DNA from: a virus | Virus record (IMG/VR): IMGVR_UViG_3300036768_000367 | Span: 1 to 64,000 of that record | Direction: 5' to 3' (one strand) | DNA length: 64,000 nucleotides | Shown: piece after piece, positions 1 through 7,815 of the stretch | Layout: the number at the start of each line of letters is the position of its first letter | Position numbering within the stretch: position 1 is the stretch's first letter | Translations under genes and position numbers: made by a program | The notes under the pieces: model-generated | Database searches by the model: none | The model's input: the letters and a program-made list of their open reading frames with translations, nothing else | Told to the model about the DNA's origin: nothing

Positions 1-354
1 AATTTGCCAGACAACATTGATCAAGAAGCCATGTTTAATGCATCACTAGCTGCTTATAAGCCAATGATAGAAAAGCTTGGTCGTAGCTATATGGACAAAC
101 AAACGGCTTTTGAGTTACTGTTTGGTGGAAAAACTCGTCGCGGCGGATTCTTGAGTATGCTTAAAACAGTAGCTATTAAGATTATGGGTGGCGGCCTGCT
201 TTCATTTTTAACATTAAAGGGAGTTCAGGCTGCAAAGCGTGGATCTACCGAAACAGCTGATAAATCAGAAGATGCTAATAATACTACTGAAAGAGAGATA
301 GAGCGTAGCAAAAATAGTTTAGAGTCTGCTATTAAAAAGGCTTTGGCCAGTTAA
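1..354 (+). CDS. Partial gene (3' end), hypothetical protein
   Basis: The reading frame is open from base 1 and ends at TAA 352-354. A TTG at 4-6 could serve as start, but no Shine-Dalgarno sequence is visible before it, so the gene more likely begins upstream of the window. The visible part has an amphipathic/hydrophobic stretch in the middle (residues about 50-72, glycine and leucine rich, with GGGLLSFL) and a charged, probably helical C-terminus rich in Glu, Lys and Ser. I do not recognise a family. It lies 14 bp upstream of the next gene in the same direction, so the two are probably co-transcribed in the head region. Confidence 0.6.
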   Translation, partial: NLPDNIDQEAMFNASLAAYKPMIEKLGRSYMDKQTAFELLFGGKTRRGGFLSMLKTVAIKIMGGGLLSFLTLKGVQAAKRGSTETADKSEDANNTTEREIERSKNSLESAIKKALAS

Positions 355-368
355 TCAAATGGTGGTGT

Positions 369-1754
369 ATGAGTTTTATTTATTCTGATGAGATATTTAA
401 AGAGTTTGTGAAGCTTTCTGAGCAACAGAAAGATCTATTAGTCACCAATGTTGACTTTGACAAGTCTCAATTTGATTTAATTTCCAATACCAATAATGAC
501 TTAGTCATTGATGGTCAGCCTACCTTTGTTACCGCAGCTATAGTTGCAAGTGCTGAGGATGATGCTAAAACTATTTTAGAGAAAAAATACCCAGTGGAGT
601 CAGAGGATATGGTCGAAAAGGCTCATCCTGAACCAGTGATGATTGCAGACCATCCATATGGCGGCTTAGTGGAAAATCAAAATGAGCAACATCAACGCAT
701 ATTAAATGTTGTAAACAAAATGCCTACTGGCTTTCCTATTCACTCATGGGCATCGATTGCAACTGAGCTAATTAAAATAGCTCAAGAGTGCGATGATTTA
801 GGTCTAGAGTCTGAGGCAAAGGCTATAGATGAAATAGCGCAAACTTTTTTTTTAAATAAACAGGCGGGATTCTGGGACGTAGTTAAAAGTCTTGGCAGTG
901 GCGCGGCTGGATTAGCTGCTTGGTTAGGACGTTTAGCTATAGCAAATCCAGTCGCAGCGGGAGTTGCCGCAGCACTTCTTGCAGGTGCAGGTACATTCTG
1001 GACACTATGGGACGGTATTAAGCAAGATCTTGGTACTGATATTCAAGATTTAATTGATGAACTTGAAGATTATAATGCAGATCCAGACTTTAATAAGTTG
1101 CCAGGCTTCATGCAGATGTATAATGCTGCAAAAACTATGCAAATAGTATACAATGATTTATTACATGCCCTTGCCGATCGTGCGGCAGCATCTAAAGACC
1201 CGTCTGCAATTGCAAAAGTTATAGAACTTTACAATGCTCTTGGACAACAATTAAATATATTAGAGACCAACTTTCCAATTTTTGAAGTAAATGCTCCTAG
1301 AAACATTTCTCGTAAACTATTTGGCTTTGAAAATATTAAAGGCAGAATAGATGATTTGAAAGATTTGTACAAGGATCTTGGTGAAGCGGCGCGTTTATCG
1401 CAACCATCTTTTAATGAGCGCGGTGACGTTGTCTCACCTACCGATTCTGGTGAGCGTAACAAGGCCTCGCCAGGCGGCTCTTCGGGCGCTGTGACGGGCA
1501 ATGCTGCTGATATTAAAAAGTGGCTTACTGAACATGATGTCTCTGGTATCATCGGCTATGAATACGAAATGGACGAAAGTCCTGAGTTTGACGCCACAAC
1601 TCGACGCGTTCTATCTGATTTAGGTGATAAGATACGTCAACACCTAGGCACAAATGTTCCTAGCACTAAAGACTTGATGAATAGCTCTTATACTGGACTT
1701 GAGTCATTAATGCAAATTTATCGTGAGCCATGGAGCTTTGTCAAAACTGAGTGA
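369..1754 (+). CDS. Hypothetical virion-region protein with hydrophobic segment and helical LD..G..EA..ID motif
   Basis: A 461-codon frame with good coding character; function not recognised. Residues about 132-162 carry a helical motif (ELIKIAQECDDLGLESEAKA followed by IDEIAQ) that also begins the proteins at 11928-12335 (minus) and 47235-47750. A glycine/alanine-rich hydrophobic segment around residues 177-215 could insert in or contact a membrane, or be a buried helix hairpin. The C-terminal third follows a low-complexity Ser/Gly/Pro linker (near residues 350-380) and looks like a separate small domain. The start is an ATG with a weak GGTGG just upstream. Its place before a decoration-like gene and the capsid gene suggests a head or internal virion protein, but that is inference from context. 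Confidence 0.7.
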   Translation: MSFIYSDEIFKEFVKLSEQQKDLLVTNVDFDKSQFDLISNTNNDLVIDGQPTFVTAAIVASAEDDAKTILEKKYPVESEDMVEKAHPEPVMIADHPYGGLVENQNEQHQRILNVVNKMPTGFPIHSWASIATELIKIAQECDDLGLESEAKAIDEIAQTFFLNKQAGFWDVVKSLGSGAAGLAAWLGRLAIANPVAAGVAAALLAGAGTFWTLWDGIKQDLGTDIQDLIDELEDYNADPDFNKLPGFMQMYNAAKTMQIVYNDLLHALADRAAASKDPSAIAKVIELYNALGQQLNILETNFPIFEVNAPRNISRKLFGFENIKGRIDDLKDLYKDLGEAARLSQPSFNERGDVVSPTDSGERNKASPGGSSGAVTGNAADIKKWLTEHDVSGIIGYEYEMDESPEFDATTRRVLSDLGDKIRQHLGTNVPSTKDLMNSSYTGLESLMQIYREPWSFVKTE

Positions 1755-1760
1755 GTAAAA

Positions 1761-1793
1761 TCTATCAATAAGTCCTATAATGTATAGGTTTTT
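1761..1793 (+). promoter_or_regulatory. Candidate late promoter element with a small hairpin (leader of gene at 1843)
   Basis: The intergenic stretch holds CTATCAATAAGTCCTATAAT, closely matched upstream of the capsid gene (4789-4809) and more loosely before 37205. It combines TATCAATA (1763-1770) with a TATAAT hexamer (1776-1781). CCTATA/TATAGG (1774-1779, 1783-1788) is also a short inverted repeat followed by five T, so a weak terminator for the upstream gene is an alternative reading. The ATG lies 73 bp after the TATCAATA box. Confidence 0.35.
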
Positions 1794-1842
1794 CATGCTA
1801 GAATGATATTCTTTCTGAAGAACTAGTTTACAGGAGTTTTAA

Positions 1843-2508
1843 ATGGCTTTATTTCCAGCTAATCCAGGATTATATCCACTAGGCTTGTTCGACGTATCAG
1901 ATGCAGTTTCGCTATCTAGCATCACTGGCGGCGAGGTAGGTACTCTTACCACGCGCGCTCGCACGAACAGTGCTTCAGAAAAAGCAGCTGCCGACGTTCT
2001 TGATGGTTATACTTATGCAACCCCAGGCACTCGTCCAGCCGTGACCTTGGCAACAACCAATGCGCAGTTCCCACTCTTCCTTTTGGATGACGGTACTGCT
2101 GGTTATGGTTCTTTCTTCGGTCAAGTCATTGGCGCTCCAGTCGGTCTCAGCACCACTGGTAGCGACCTTGGCCCACACAGCGCCGCTGCATCAGGCAAAG
2201 TAACTGCCTGGGACAAGCCAGGTCTATATGTTGTCACACTCGATTCATGCGCGTCTGACTTCGTATCTTCCTTGCTTGCAGGTACCTCTGGTCTTGCACC
2301 AGGTGCCGTACTAGGCTTTAACGCATCTTCAAAGCTTGCGCACGCTGCTTGCTCTGGTGCCGTTGTTGGTTCAGGTGTTGGTCATTTCGTAGAGTTTGAG
2401 GCTTCTCCATCTCTCGTTACCACGCCAGGACACTTGGTTGGTGCTGCACAACAGTTTACCAGAGTCAAGGTGCAGTTCCACGCTGGCTTGGGTATAAGAA
2501 CCTTATAA
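1843..2508 (+). CDS. Putative abundant head protein, possibly capsid decoration/cement protein
   Basis: A 221-residue protein rich in Gly, Ala, Ser, Thr and Val, almost certainly beta-structured, with few charged residues. It starts MALF, like the capsid protein, and has a strong AGGAG Shine-Dalgarno. Its codon choice, like that of the capsid gene and the sheath gene, leans more to C-ending codons than the neighbours, which fits high expression. It has its own upstream candidate promoter and a strong downstream terminator, so it is probably a monocistronic, abundantly made virion component. Small beta-rich proteins near the capsid gene are often decoration proteins; the assignment rests on size, composition and position, not on a recognised domain. 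A minor tail or fibre component remains possible. Confidence 0.5.
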   Translation: MALFPANPGLYPLGLFDVSDAVSLSSITGGEVGTLTTRARTNSASEKAAADVLDGYTYATPGTRPAVTLATTNAQFPLFLLDDGTAGYGSFFGQVIGAPVGLSTTGSDLGPHSAAASGKVTAWDKPGLYVVTLDSCASDFVSSLLAGTSGLAPGAVLGFNASSKLAHAACSGAVVGSGVGHFVEFEASPSLVTTPGHLVGAAQQFTRVKVQFHAGLGIRTL

Positions 2509-2551
2509 GGTCTTTGATAAAGCTCATTCTGAGTTTTATGATATAATTCTA

Positions 2552-2585
2552 AATAACGCGGGCGTAGCCCGCGTTATTATTTTTA
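2552..2585 (+). terminator. Strong intrinsic terminator
   Basis: A perfect 12-bp stem (2552-2563 with 2567-2578, arms AATAACGCGGGC/GCCCGCGTTATT), a GTA loop and a T-rich tail ending TTTTT at 2585. It lies 44 bp after the stop of the gene at 1843-2508. Confidence 0.9.
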
Positions 2586-2595
2586 GTAGCATATT

Positions 2596-3051
2596 ATGAA
2601 AGTCACAAATGATGTTATTGGTATTTATAAAATCACATGTTTAAAAAATAAAAATTATATATTGGACAAGCATATGAAGTTTGGATGCGTCTTGGAGATC
2701 ATAATCGTTTATTAAAAATAATAAAGCATCCTAATTACTGCCACTGGTAATAATACTTTTGTTGATGGTGATTTGCACTCATTAGTTGGTGTTATAGAGC
2801 TTAATAACAATATAAATATTTATGTTGATGGTATACTTGATGACTTTATTAATTGATCTAGTTTTAATCAAAGTACATTTGAAAATATTACGCCTGTAGG
2901 TAGTATCAGATCAACTAAAATAGGTCAATCAACTGCTACATCAGGATCCTCTGATGCCATGGATATTTGGAATGATGAGTTTGCATTATTGGACACCAAT
3001 CTAGATGATTTACAAGTGGCTATTATTGCTTGGCTACAGAAAAACAAATAA
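2596..3051 (+). pseudogene. Decayed GIY-YIG nuclease start joined to a LamG-like fragment
   Basis: From ATG 2596 the frame reads IGIYKITCLKNKNY and then needs a frameshift to continue as IGQAYEVWMRLGDHNRLLKI. Together these are the N-terminal GIY-YIG core of a homing endonuclease: GIYKIT, then YIGQA, and an arginine and histidine at the expected spacing. From about 2745 a third frame reads a concanavalin/LamG-like beta-sandwich piece (HSLVGVIELNNNINIYVDG), broken by an in-frame TGA and ending at TAA 3049-3051. Either one odd gene decayed, or a deletion fused two remnants. At least two frameshifts and one nonsense codon make a functional product very unlikely. It lies just after a strong terminator, typical of an insertion between late genes. 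Confidence 0.7.
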
Positions 3052-3111
3052 GCATTAAAACGTGGATAGGTTTTTAATTCATCGTTGGTACTGAACGTTG
3101 TATAATTTTAC

Positions 3112-3836
3112 ATGATCATTAGCATACTAGCTACTAAAGAGATCGAGGCCATGCGTATCGCTGGTAAAGCAGCAGCTTTATTGGGTTTTTAGAGCCACTG
3201 ATAAGGTCAGGAGTTACTACTCAGCAATTAGATGATGCAGCTGCATTGTGGACAGCCGAACTAGGTTACAAACATGCACCACTAAATTATCACGGATTTT
3301 CAAAACATATATGTACTAGCATTAACGAGGTTGTTTGTCATGGTATTCCATCGCAGCAAATGCTGGTAAGTGGGGATATAATTAATGTTGATGGTTGGCA
3401 CGGTGATACCTCTAGAACTTTTATAGTGGGATCAATAACTACGGAACTAATTTGGCAAATGTTACATGAGAATGTTTAATGAAAGGAATAGAAAAAATAA
3501 TTTGTCCTATATTAAATGTTTCTGAAACAGGAAGAGTTATTGAAAATATGCTAAAAATAATAACTCATATGTTGTAGAAGAGTTTTGTGGACATAGTATC
3601 GGTAGAGCAATGCATATGGATCCATGCGTTAATCATGTCAGTATACTTGATAATATTAAATTAGTACCAGGCATGTGTTTAATAATATAGCCAATACTCA
3701 GTACAAATGATGATTAAATAGAGGTGTTAACAGATAATTGGACGATAGTGACAAAAACAAATCATACTCTGCTCAATTTGAGCACACAATATTAGTTACC
3801 GAAAGTGGTTATGAAATATTAACACTAAGTAACTAA
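3112..3836 (+). pseudogene. Methionine aminopeptidase pseudogene (map-like)
   Basis: Read across several frames, this is a type I methionine aminopeptidase (N-terminal Met removal, cytosolic di-metal enzyme). The start ATKEIEAMRIAGKAAALLG leads into RSGVTTQQLDDAAALWT, then HGFSKHICTSINEVVCHGIP, GDIINVD, HGDTSRTF, FCGHSIGRAMHMDP, DNWTIVTKTN and FEHTILVTESGYEILTL before TAA 3834-3836. Metal ligands equivalent to E. coli D97, D108, H171 and E235 can be seen. The ligand equivalent to E204 is a TAG stop (II*P for the usual TIEP), and about seven residues are missing between the two Asp ligands. There is a frameshift near 3190, further frameshifts after 3479, and extra stops. It is therefore a true relic with mixed lesions rather than one sequencing error. 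Intact homologues are about 250 residues. Confidence 0.85.
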
Positions 3837-3893
3837 CCTACTGACTTAAAATAACCAAGGTAGCTAGTCAGTCTGCCGTATAAGGAGTATATA

Positions 3894-4697
3894 ATGATGT
3901 ATAAAGATAAATTTGTTTTAGCAGTTAAGCATGATGGTAAGATTTTACGTGAATTTAAAGAGCAGGTGTACTTACCATTCGGATCAGAATATAGTTTGTA
4001 TTTGAAAAATCTAAATTCTGTGCGAGCGTTGGCCAGAATCTGGATAGATGGGCAGCTGGTCACAGATGGCGTGGATCTAATCGTGCCAGCCAATGGACAT
4101 ATTGATCTCGAGCGCTTTATACGCAATGGCAATTTAAACAATGGTAATAAGTTTAAGTTTATCGAGCGTAGTGGTGCGGTCGAAAAATTTCGAGGCGTCG
4201 GAGCAGAGGATGGACTAATTCGTATAGAATTTAAATTTGAGAAATTTCAGCCAGTTTACCACTGGACTATAATTCCATGTTACCATAATATATTTACTAC
4301 TGGTAGTGGAACTCCGTACAGGACCATTAATCATGATAATACCAGCATTAGTACAAAAGAACTTATAAGCGATTGCTGTGAGTCATTTTCACTAAATAAT
4401 TCTATAAATTGCTCCAATACTTCCTCAGAGGCTACTTTGAGTAAGTCTGTTAATGAGGCTGGTTTTACCGCAGCAGGATCGGCATCTGCTCAGAAGTTTG
4501 CTGTTGGTAGCTGGTTTCCAACTGAAGATGAGACTCATGTTATTGTACTCAAGCTTCTTGGACAGACTGAAAAGGCCGAAGTGGTACAACGTCCTGTTAC
4601 TGTGAAGGTAGCACAAAAGTGTACTAGTTGCGGTAGGAAAAACAAGGCTACTGCAAAATTCTGCGCAGAATGCGGTACGGCACTATATATAATATAA
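3894..4697 (+). CDS. Phage protein with C-terminal zinc ribbon
   Basis: A 267-residue protein. The N-terminal 180 residues look beta-rich (KFVLAVKHDGKILREF, then repeated strands with a DGQLVTDGVDL turn); I recognise no enzyme motif there. The last 25 residues form a zinc ribbon, CTSCGRKNKATAKFCAECG, with two CxxC knuckles that should bind one zinc ion. AAGGAG lies 8 nt before the ATG; a second ATG follows directly, so the start could be one codon later. A terminator follows. The position directly before the capsid gene suggests a head-assembly or virion role, but a regulatory nucleic-acid-binding role is equally compatible with the zinc ribbon. Confidence 0.7.
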   Translation: MMYKDKFVLAVKHDGKILREFKEQVYLPFGSEYSLYLKNLNSVRALARIWIDGQLVTDGVDLIVPANGHIDLERFIRNGNLNNGNKFKFIERSGAVEKFRGVGAEDGLIRIEFKFEKFQPVYHWTIIPCYHNIFTTGSGTPYRTINHDNTSISTKELISDCCESFSLNNSINCSNTSSEATLSKSVNEAGFTAAGSASAQKFAVGSWFPTEDETHVIVLKLLGQTEKAEVVQRPVTVKVAQKCTSCGRKNKATAKFCAECGTALYII

Positions 4698-4732
4698 TGA
4701 CACCTTGATCGGTGCGTTCATAGTGGAACGAG

Positions 4733-4768
4733 TAAATAAGGGAGCACTTTAAGCTCCCTTATTTATTT
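4733..4768 (+). terminator. Intrinsic terminator
   Basis: A 13-bp stem (4733-4745 with 4753-4765, core AAATAAGGGAGC/GCTCCCTTATTT) with a 7-nt loop ACTTTAA and a modest T-rich tail. It separates the zinc-ribbon gene from the capsid gene. Confidence 0.8.
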
Positions 4769-4788
4769 GCAAAGCACATAGAAAAATT

Positions 4789-4815
4789 CTATCAATAAAG
4801 CCTATTAAAGCATAC
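4789..4815 (+). promoter_or_regulatory. Candidate late promoter of the capsid gene
   Basis: CTATCAATAAAGCCTATTAA (4789-4808) closely resembles CTATCAATAAGTCCTATAAT at 1762-1781 and, more loosely, the stretch at 37149-37175. It begins 119 bp before the capsid ATG and directly follows a terminator, so transcription of the capsid gene must start about here. No good TTGACA-type -35 is seen, so a phage-modified or phage-encoded polymerase is possible. Confidence 0.4.
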
Positions 4816-4889
4816 CAGACAAATATATATAGTCTGGGTAAAGCAAAGTAAGAGATATTAAGTAAGTGCAAGTGTAAGTAAAAGATATT
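4815..4889 (+). repeat. Structured leader of the capsid gene: inverted repeat plus near-identical direct repeats
   Basis: CCAGAC (4815-4820) and GTCTGG (4832-4837) form a 6-bp inverted repeat around an 11-nt A/T loop. Downstream, AAGTAAGAGATATT (4846-4859) and AAGTAAAAGATATT (4876-4889) are 14-nt direct repeats with one mismatch. All lie in the untranslated leader before the ATG at 4908. They could stabilise mRNA or bind a regulator; this is inference. Confidence 0.5.
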
Positions 4890-4907
4890 TCTTCAAGGAG
4901 AGTTTAC

Positions 4908-5927
4908 ATGGCTTTATTTGATACAAAAGGTGAGCTAAACGCTGTTTCTACTCGTGATGCTCTTTCCGCTATTACTAAGTTAGCTAAGATCATCGAGGAC
5001 AATGCTAGTTCTTCACAGTCATTAGCTGGTTCTCCGTCCTACAGCGAGCAACAAAAGGATGAAATGATCAAGCGTGCTCTTCTTACCTCAGAGGGTAAGG
5101 TAGCTCTTGGTCAGGCAATGGCATTGCCAATACGCAGAAACTTGGACTACTCAGGTGTCGCTCGTCGCGCACTTGTTGTCGACCCACTCCCAACTGGCGC
5201 TCTTCCAGTTTATGAGCGCGATATTGACGTTGCAGCTTCCGTAGTTTCGGCTAACGGGTCAGCTCCAGAGTCAGTTGTTCGCGGCGACCGCTTAACGATT
5301 CCAGAGTTCGAAATTGTGTCTAACCCACTTGTTCGTATTCGCGAAGTGCGTCAACGTCGTTTCAATGTAATTGAGCGTGCCGTTCAAAAAGCTCGTCAAG
5401 AGATTCAAGCTCAAGAAGACGCAAACGTTTTCGCAGCTCTTGATTTTTCGGGCGACGCTGCTCTTGGTGGCGAGAATACTGCTCAAGACGTAACTGACGC
5501 AGGTCTTTCACGTCGCGATCTAGTTGAGCTCAAGATTCAAGTAGATCGTTGGGACTTGATCACAACGAAGTACTTCATGAATATCGTTGAGTTTGCTGAA
5601 ATCATGCTGTGGTCTTCACAAAATGGTAACGGCGTTGCTGAAGTCGATCCAGTAACTCACCGTGAGTTACTACAGACTGGTCTATATGGCCGCATCTTCG
5701 GCGCTGATATTATCGTTTCTAAGTTGGTTACCCCAGGTACCGTCTTCGGCCTCGCAGATCCAGAATTTGTAGGCGTTATGCCAGTTCGTCAAGATATCGA
5801 GGTCCTTCCAGCTGATGAGCCAAAGCGCTTGTCACTCGGATGGGTTGTCAGTGAAATCATTGGTATCGGTATCGTGAACCCACGCGGTGTCGCAGTAGGT
5901 CGTAAATCAGTTAACCCTGGCGTTTAA
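4908..5927 (+). CDS. Major capsid protein (HK97-fold type)
   Basis: A 339-residue protein preceded by a strong AAGGAGAG Shine-Dalgarno. The sequence fits the major capsid family of large tailed phages: an N-terminal helical region (residues 1-75), then RNLDYSGVARRALVVDPLP and an E-loop-like segment. A long helix follows, RQRRFNVIERAVQKARQEIQ (spine helix, about residues 147-170), then DRWDLITTKYFMNIVEF and the C-terminal A-domain-like part GRIFGADIIVSK...ADPEFVGVMPVRQDIEVLPAD, ending near VNPRGVAVGRK. This shell protein would form the icosahedral head. C-ending, presumably optimal codons are more frequent than in neighbours, as expected for the most abundant virion protein. Its own candidate promoter, structured leader and terminator make it a separate transcription unit. 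No scaffold or protease gene is recognisable here. Confidence 0.85.
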   Translation: MALFDTKGELNAVSTRDALSAITKLAKIIEDNASSSQSLAGSPSYSEQQKDEMIKRALLTSEGKVALGQAMALPIRRNLDYSGVARRALVVDPLPTGALPVYERDIDVAASVVSANGSAPESVVRGDRLTIPEFEIVSNPLVRIREVRQRRFNVIERAVQKARQEIQAQEDANVFAALDFSGDAALGGENTAQDVTDAGLSRRDLVELKIQVDRWDLITTKYFMNIVEFAEIMLWSSQNGNGVAEVDPVTHRELLQTGLYGRIFGADIIVSKLVTPGTVFGLADPEFVGVMPVRQDIEVLPADEPKRLSLGWVVSEIIGIGIVNPRGVAVGRKSVNPGV

Positions 5928-5957
5928 TGAATAAAAACTTCATCTAGAAGTTGTAAG

Positions 5958-5991
5958 ATAAGAGCAGGAGCAATCCTGCTCTTATTATTTT
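5958..5991 (+). terminator. Strong intrinsic terminator after the capsid gene
   Basis: A perfect 12-bp stem ATAAGAGCAGGA/TCCTGCTCTTAT (5958-5969 with 5974-5985), a GCAA tetraloop of the GNRA type and a TATTTT tail. It begins 30 bp after the capsid stop codon. Confidence 0.9.
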
Positions 5992-6002
5992 GATGAAGCG
6001 GC

Positions 6003-6964
6003 ATGAATTTAAATAAAACATGTGGCACTTATTAGTATCAAAATATAATAAATGGTAAACTTATATAGGTAGTAGTGTGCATATTAGGATAAGATGGCAG
6101 CAACACAAAGCTGCCATTAGAGAAAACAAGCGCCACTGTATGTGTTTGCAACATGCCTGAAATAAGTATGGCAAAAAATATTTTGATCTTATTGTTGCAG
6201 AACAGTGTGATAAAAATATTTCTGAAATGGATTTAATAAATATCTAATATAGTCACTTAGACAAATATGAGTTAAATATAATACAAAATCAAGTAGCGGG
6301 CAAACCACTAGTGGATCCAGAACGATCACGGCGTAATGCCAAGGATAATTGGGCCTCTAGAAAGTTCTATTCACAACTCAGGTCTTTCGAGCGCATAGAT
6401 CCTAACACGGGCGAAGTAAAAGAGTATCGTACCAGTAGCAAAGCGGAAGCCGAAGGCTTTTACAACAATCTATGTCGGCTGCATGTAATGGCAAGAAAGC
6501 GTCTTATGCGAATTACTACTGGCGCTTTTGGATGGTAGTACGCCAGAATCCATTACTATTTATAAAAAAGTATTTATTAAAGTGCGCGGCACTAAAGATG
6601 ATGGTAGTATAATAGAACTATCTAATTTTAAGGAGTGCAATGCATTTGTATTAAATTATGTAAAGACACACGCATGTTGTGAATGACAACAAGGTCGTCG
6701 CACTCATGCTGGCTATAATAAGTGGTTATTTACTGATGATTACAAACAAACCGTAGCCAGCGCTACGTCTGCCCCTACTTATGCAGATATTTTTTTTGTA
6801 AACGAGTGATTAGAAAATCTATTGATGGTGTAGATGTAAAGTTCTATGATTAGCAGGCTGCTGCTAAATTAGATTGGTTTGACTAGCGTAAAATATCTCT
6901 GTGCTGTATTAGCAAGCGTAAGACACATGGTGGATATAAGTTGAGATTTGCTGATGCGGCTTGA
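6003..6964 (+). pseudogene. Decayed GIY-YIG homing endonuclease with NUMOD/IENR-type repeats
   Basis: The N-terminus reads GTY*YQNIINGKL and, after a frameshift near 6053, YIGSSVHIRIRWQQHKAAIRE, QHA*NKYGKKYFDLIVAEQC and LINI*YSHLDKYELNIIQN: a GIY-YIG catalytic domain with the catalytic Arg and the downstream Glu still legible. It is followed by several DNA-binding repeats: SFERIDPNTGEVKEYRTSSK with ITTGAFGW (the open stretch 6311-6538), then VFIKVRGTKDDGSIIEL, and finally RKSIDGVDVKFYD with KRKTHGGYKLRFADAA. The last resembles NUMOD1/IENR1 repeats. TAA, TGA and TAG codons and at least two frameshifts interrupt it. Insertion right after the capsid gene is a classic homing-endonuclease position. 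The stop at 6962-6964 overlaps the start of the next small gene. Confidence 0.75.
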
Positions 6965-7181
6965 AGATTATAAATTTGTAAGCTGGCGAGTTAATGATAA
7001 TGCGCCTACTAAACCAGTGAGGCTAGTTCCTAAAGTAGTTGATGATATAGAGCTTGCCGTGAAGCCTGCCAGTATAAATACTCTAACCATACGCACGGGT
7101 TTTAGTAGTCGTTTATACGACGAAAAGGTTTTTGACTTTACAAGCAGAGCATACTTTTTTAGTTTTTTTATTTTCCAATAA
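6954..7181 (+). CDS. Small hypothetical protein, M-(K/R)-I-x-x-Y family member
   Basis: An ATG at 6954 (overlapping the end of the pseudogene upstream) opens a 75-codon frame beginning MRLEDYKFVSW. The N-terminus resembles those of other small proteins in this island (MRIDQY, MKIEHY, MKIDDYG, MKISSYG, MKIESYG, MISDYP). The C-terminus is an unusual run of aromatic residues encoded by T-tracts (FFSFFIF), so the original end may have been changed by an indel. No function recognised. Confidence 0.45.
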   Translation: MRLEDYKFVSWRVNDNAPTKPVRLVPKVVDDIELAVKPASINTLTIRTGFSSRLYDEKVFDFTSRAYFFSFFIFQ

Positions 7182-7225
7182 AGCTAGAAATAGATTGTGA
7201 AACTGGCTGAACGAATGGAGATAGC

Positions 7226-7420
7226 ATGCGTATAGATCAATATCCTATAAGTAAACTGGACAAACTGCTGCTCGCTGCTCAGGAGTTAGCAGAGAGCAAT
7301 GAAGAAGAGCATGTTAAAATAAATATTGACAGGCCCGTAGATATAATAAATGGAGTTGCTACAGTAACTGGTCCTACTATAATTACTATCACCGTAGAGC
7401 GTAAATATAAAAATATATGA
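7226..7420 (+). CDS. Small hypothetical protein, M-(K/R)-I-x-x-Y family member
   Basis: A 64-codon frame with a GGAGA Shine-Dalgarno about 11 nt upstream of ATG. The protein begins MRIDQYPISKLDKLLLAAQE, a likely amphipathic helix, continues with EEEHVKINIDRP and ends in a beta-rich stretch (NGVATVTGPTIITITVERKY). It is small, acidic at the centre and has no predicted membrane segment. The N-terminal signature links it to the other small proteins of this island. Function unknown. Confidence 0.55.
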   Translation: MRIDQYPISKLDKLLLAAQELAESNEEEHVKINIDRPVDIINGVATVTGPTIITITVERKYKNI

Positions 7421-7433
7421 TTACTGTCCACAT

Positions 7434-7570
7434 ATGTTTGTTTATTATGAGCACGATGGTGTGAAAAAGATGAGATGATACTTATAAGCAATATGTCAAA
7501 CGATGATACATTTAAAAAAAATACTGAAGCATATAAAACTATATTTACAGTGCAAGGTTTCCATGTATAA
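7434..7570 (+). pseudogene. Small decayed reading frame
   Basis: ATG 7434 starts MFVYYEHDGVKK; a frameshift is needed to continue as DEMILISNMSNDDTF...TIFTVQGFHV up to TAA 7568-7570. The two halves look like one 45-residue protein. No family recognised. It sits between two small genes of the accessory island. Confidence 0.4.
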
Positions 7571-7815
7571 AAACAGATGGTATCATGGTCCAACGGCAAC
7601 TATAGACTATGATAGGTATTTGAGCACAAGTCTTATGCAAGGCGACTATTGATATAGCAGTAGTATATGGATATGAAACTAGCAATTCGTGGTATCTTAC
7701 TGCGGAGAAGCCAGATTGGTCAAATTCTGTTAATGACATTAGGACATTTATGCGAGCAAATAGTGCGTCAATATTAAAACAAAAGTATAAAAATGAAAAT
7801 AGAACATTACAATAA
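7563..7815 (+). pseudogene. Small frameshifted gene
   Basis: ATG 7563 starts MYKNRWYHGPTATIDYDRY, reaching TGA near 7650. In the +1 frame the text continues DIAVVYGYETSNSWYLTAEK...IRTFMRANSASILKQKYKN and ends at TAA 7813-7815, overlapping the start of the next gene. A single extra base would explain the break, so a recent mutation or a sequencing error are both possible. The restored product would be about 84 residues, function unknown. Confidence 0.45.

Noticed and set aside
3079-3106. TATAAT at 3101-3106 as a promoter of the aminopeptidase relic
   Set aside because: The hexamer matches a -10 box, but it lies only 5 nt before the ATG and no acceptable -35 is found at 16-18 bp (best is TTCATC). 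Chance is likely in AT-rich DNA.
3836-3893. ACTGACT...AGTCAGT inverted repeat before the zinc-ribbon gene
   Set aside because: Seven-base arms with a long spacer, no T-tract and no second copy. Not distinguishable from chance.
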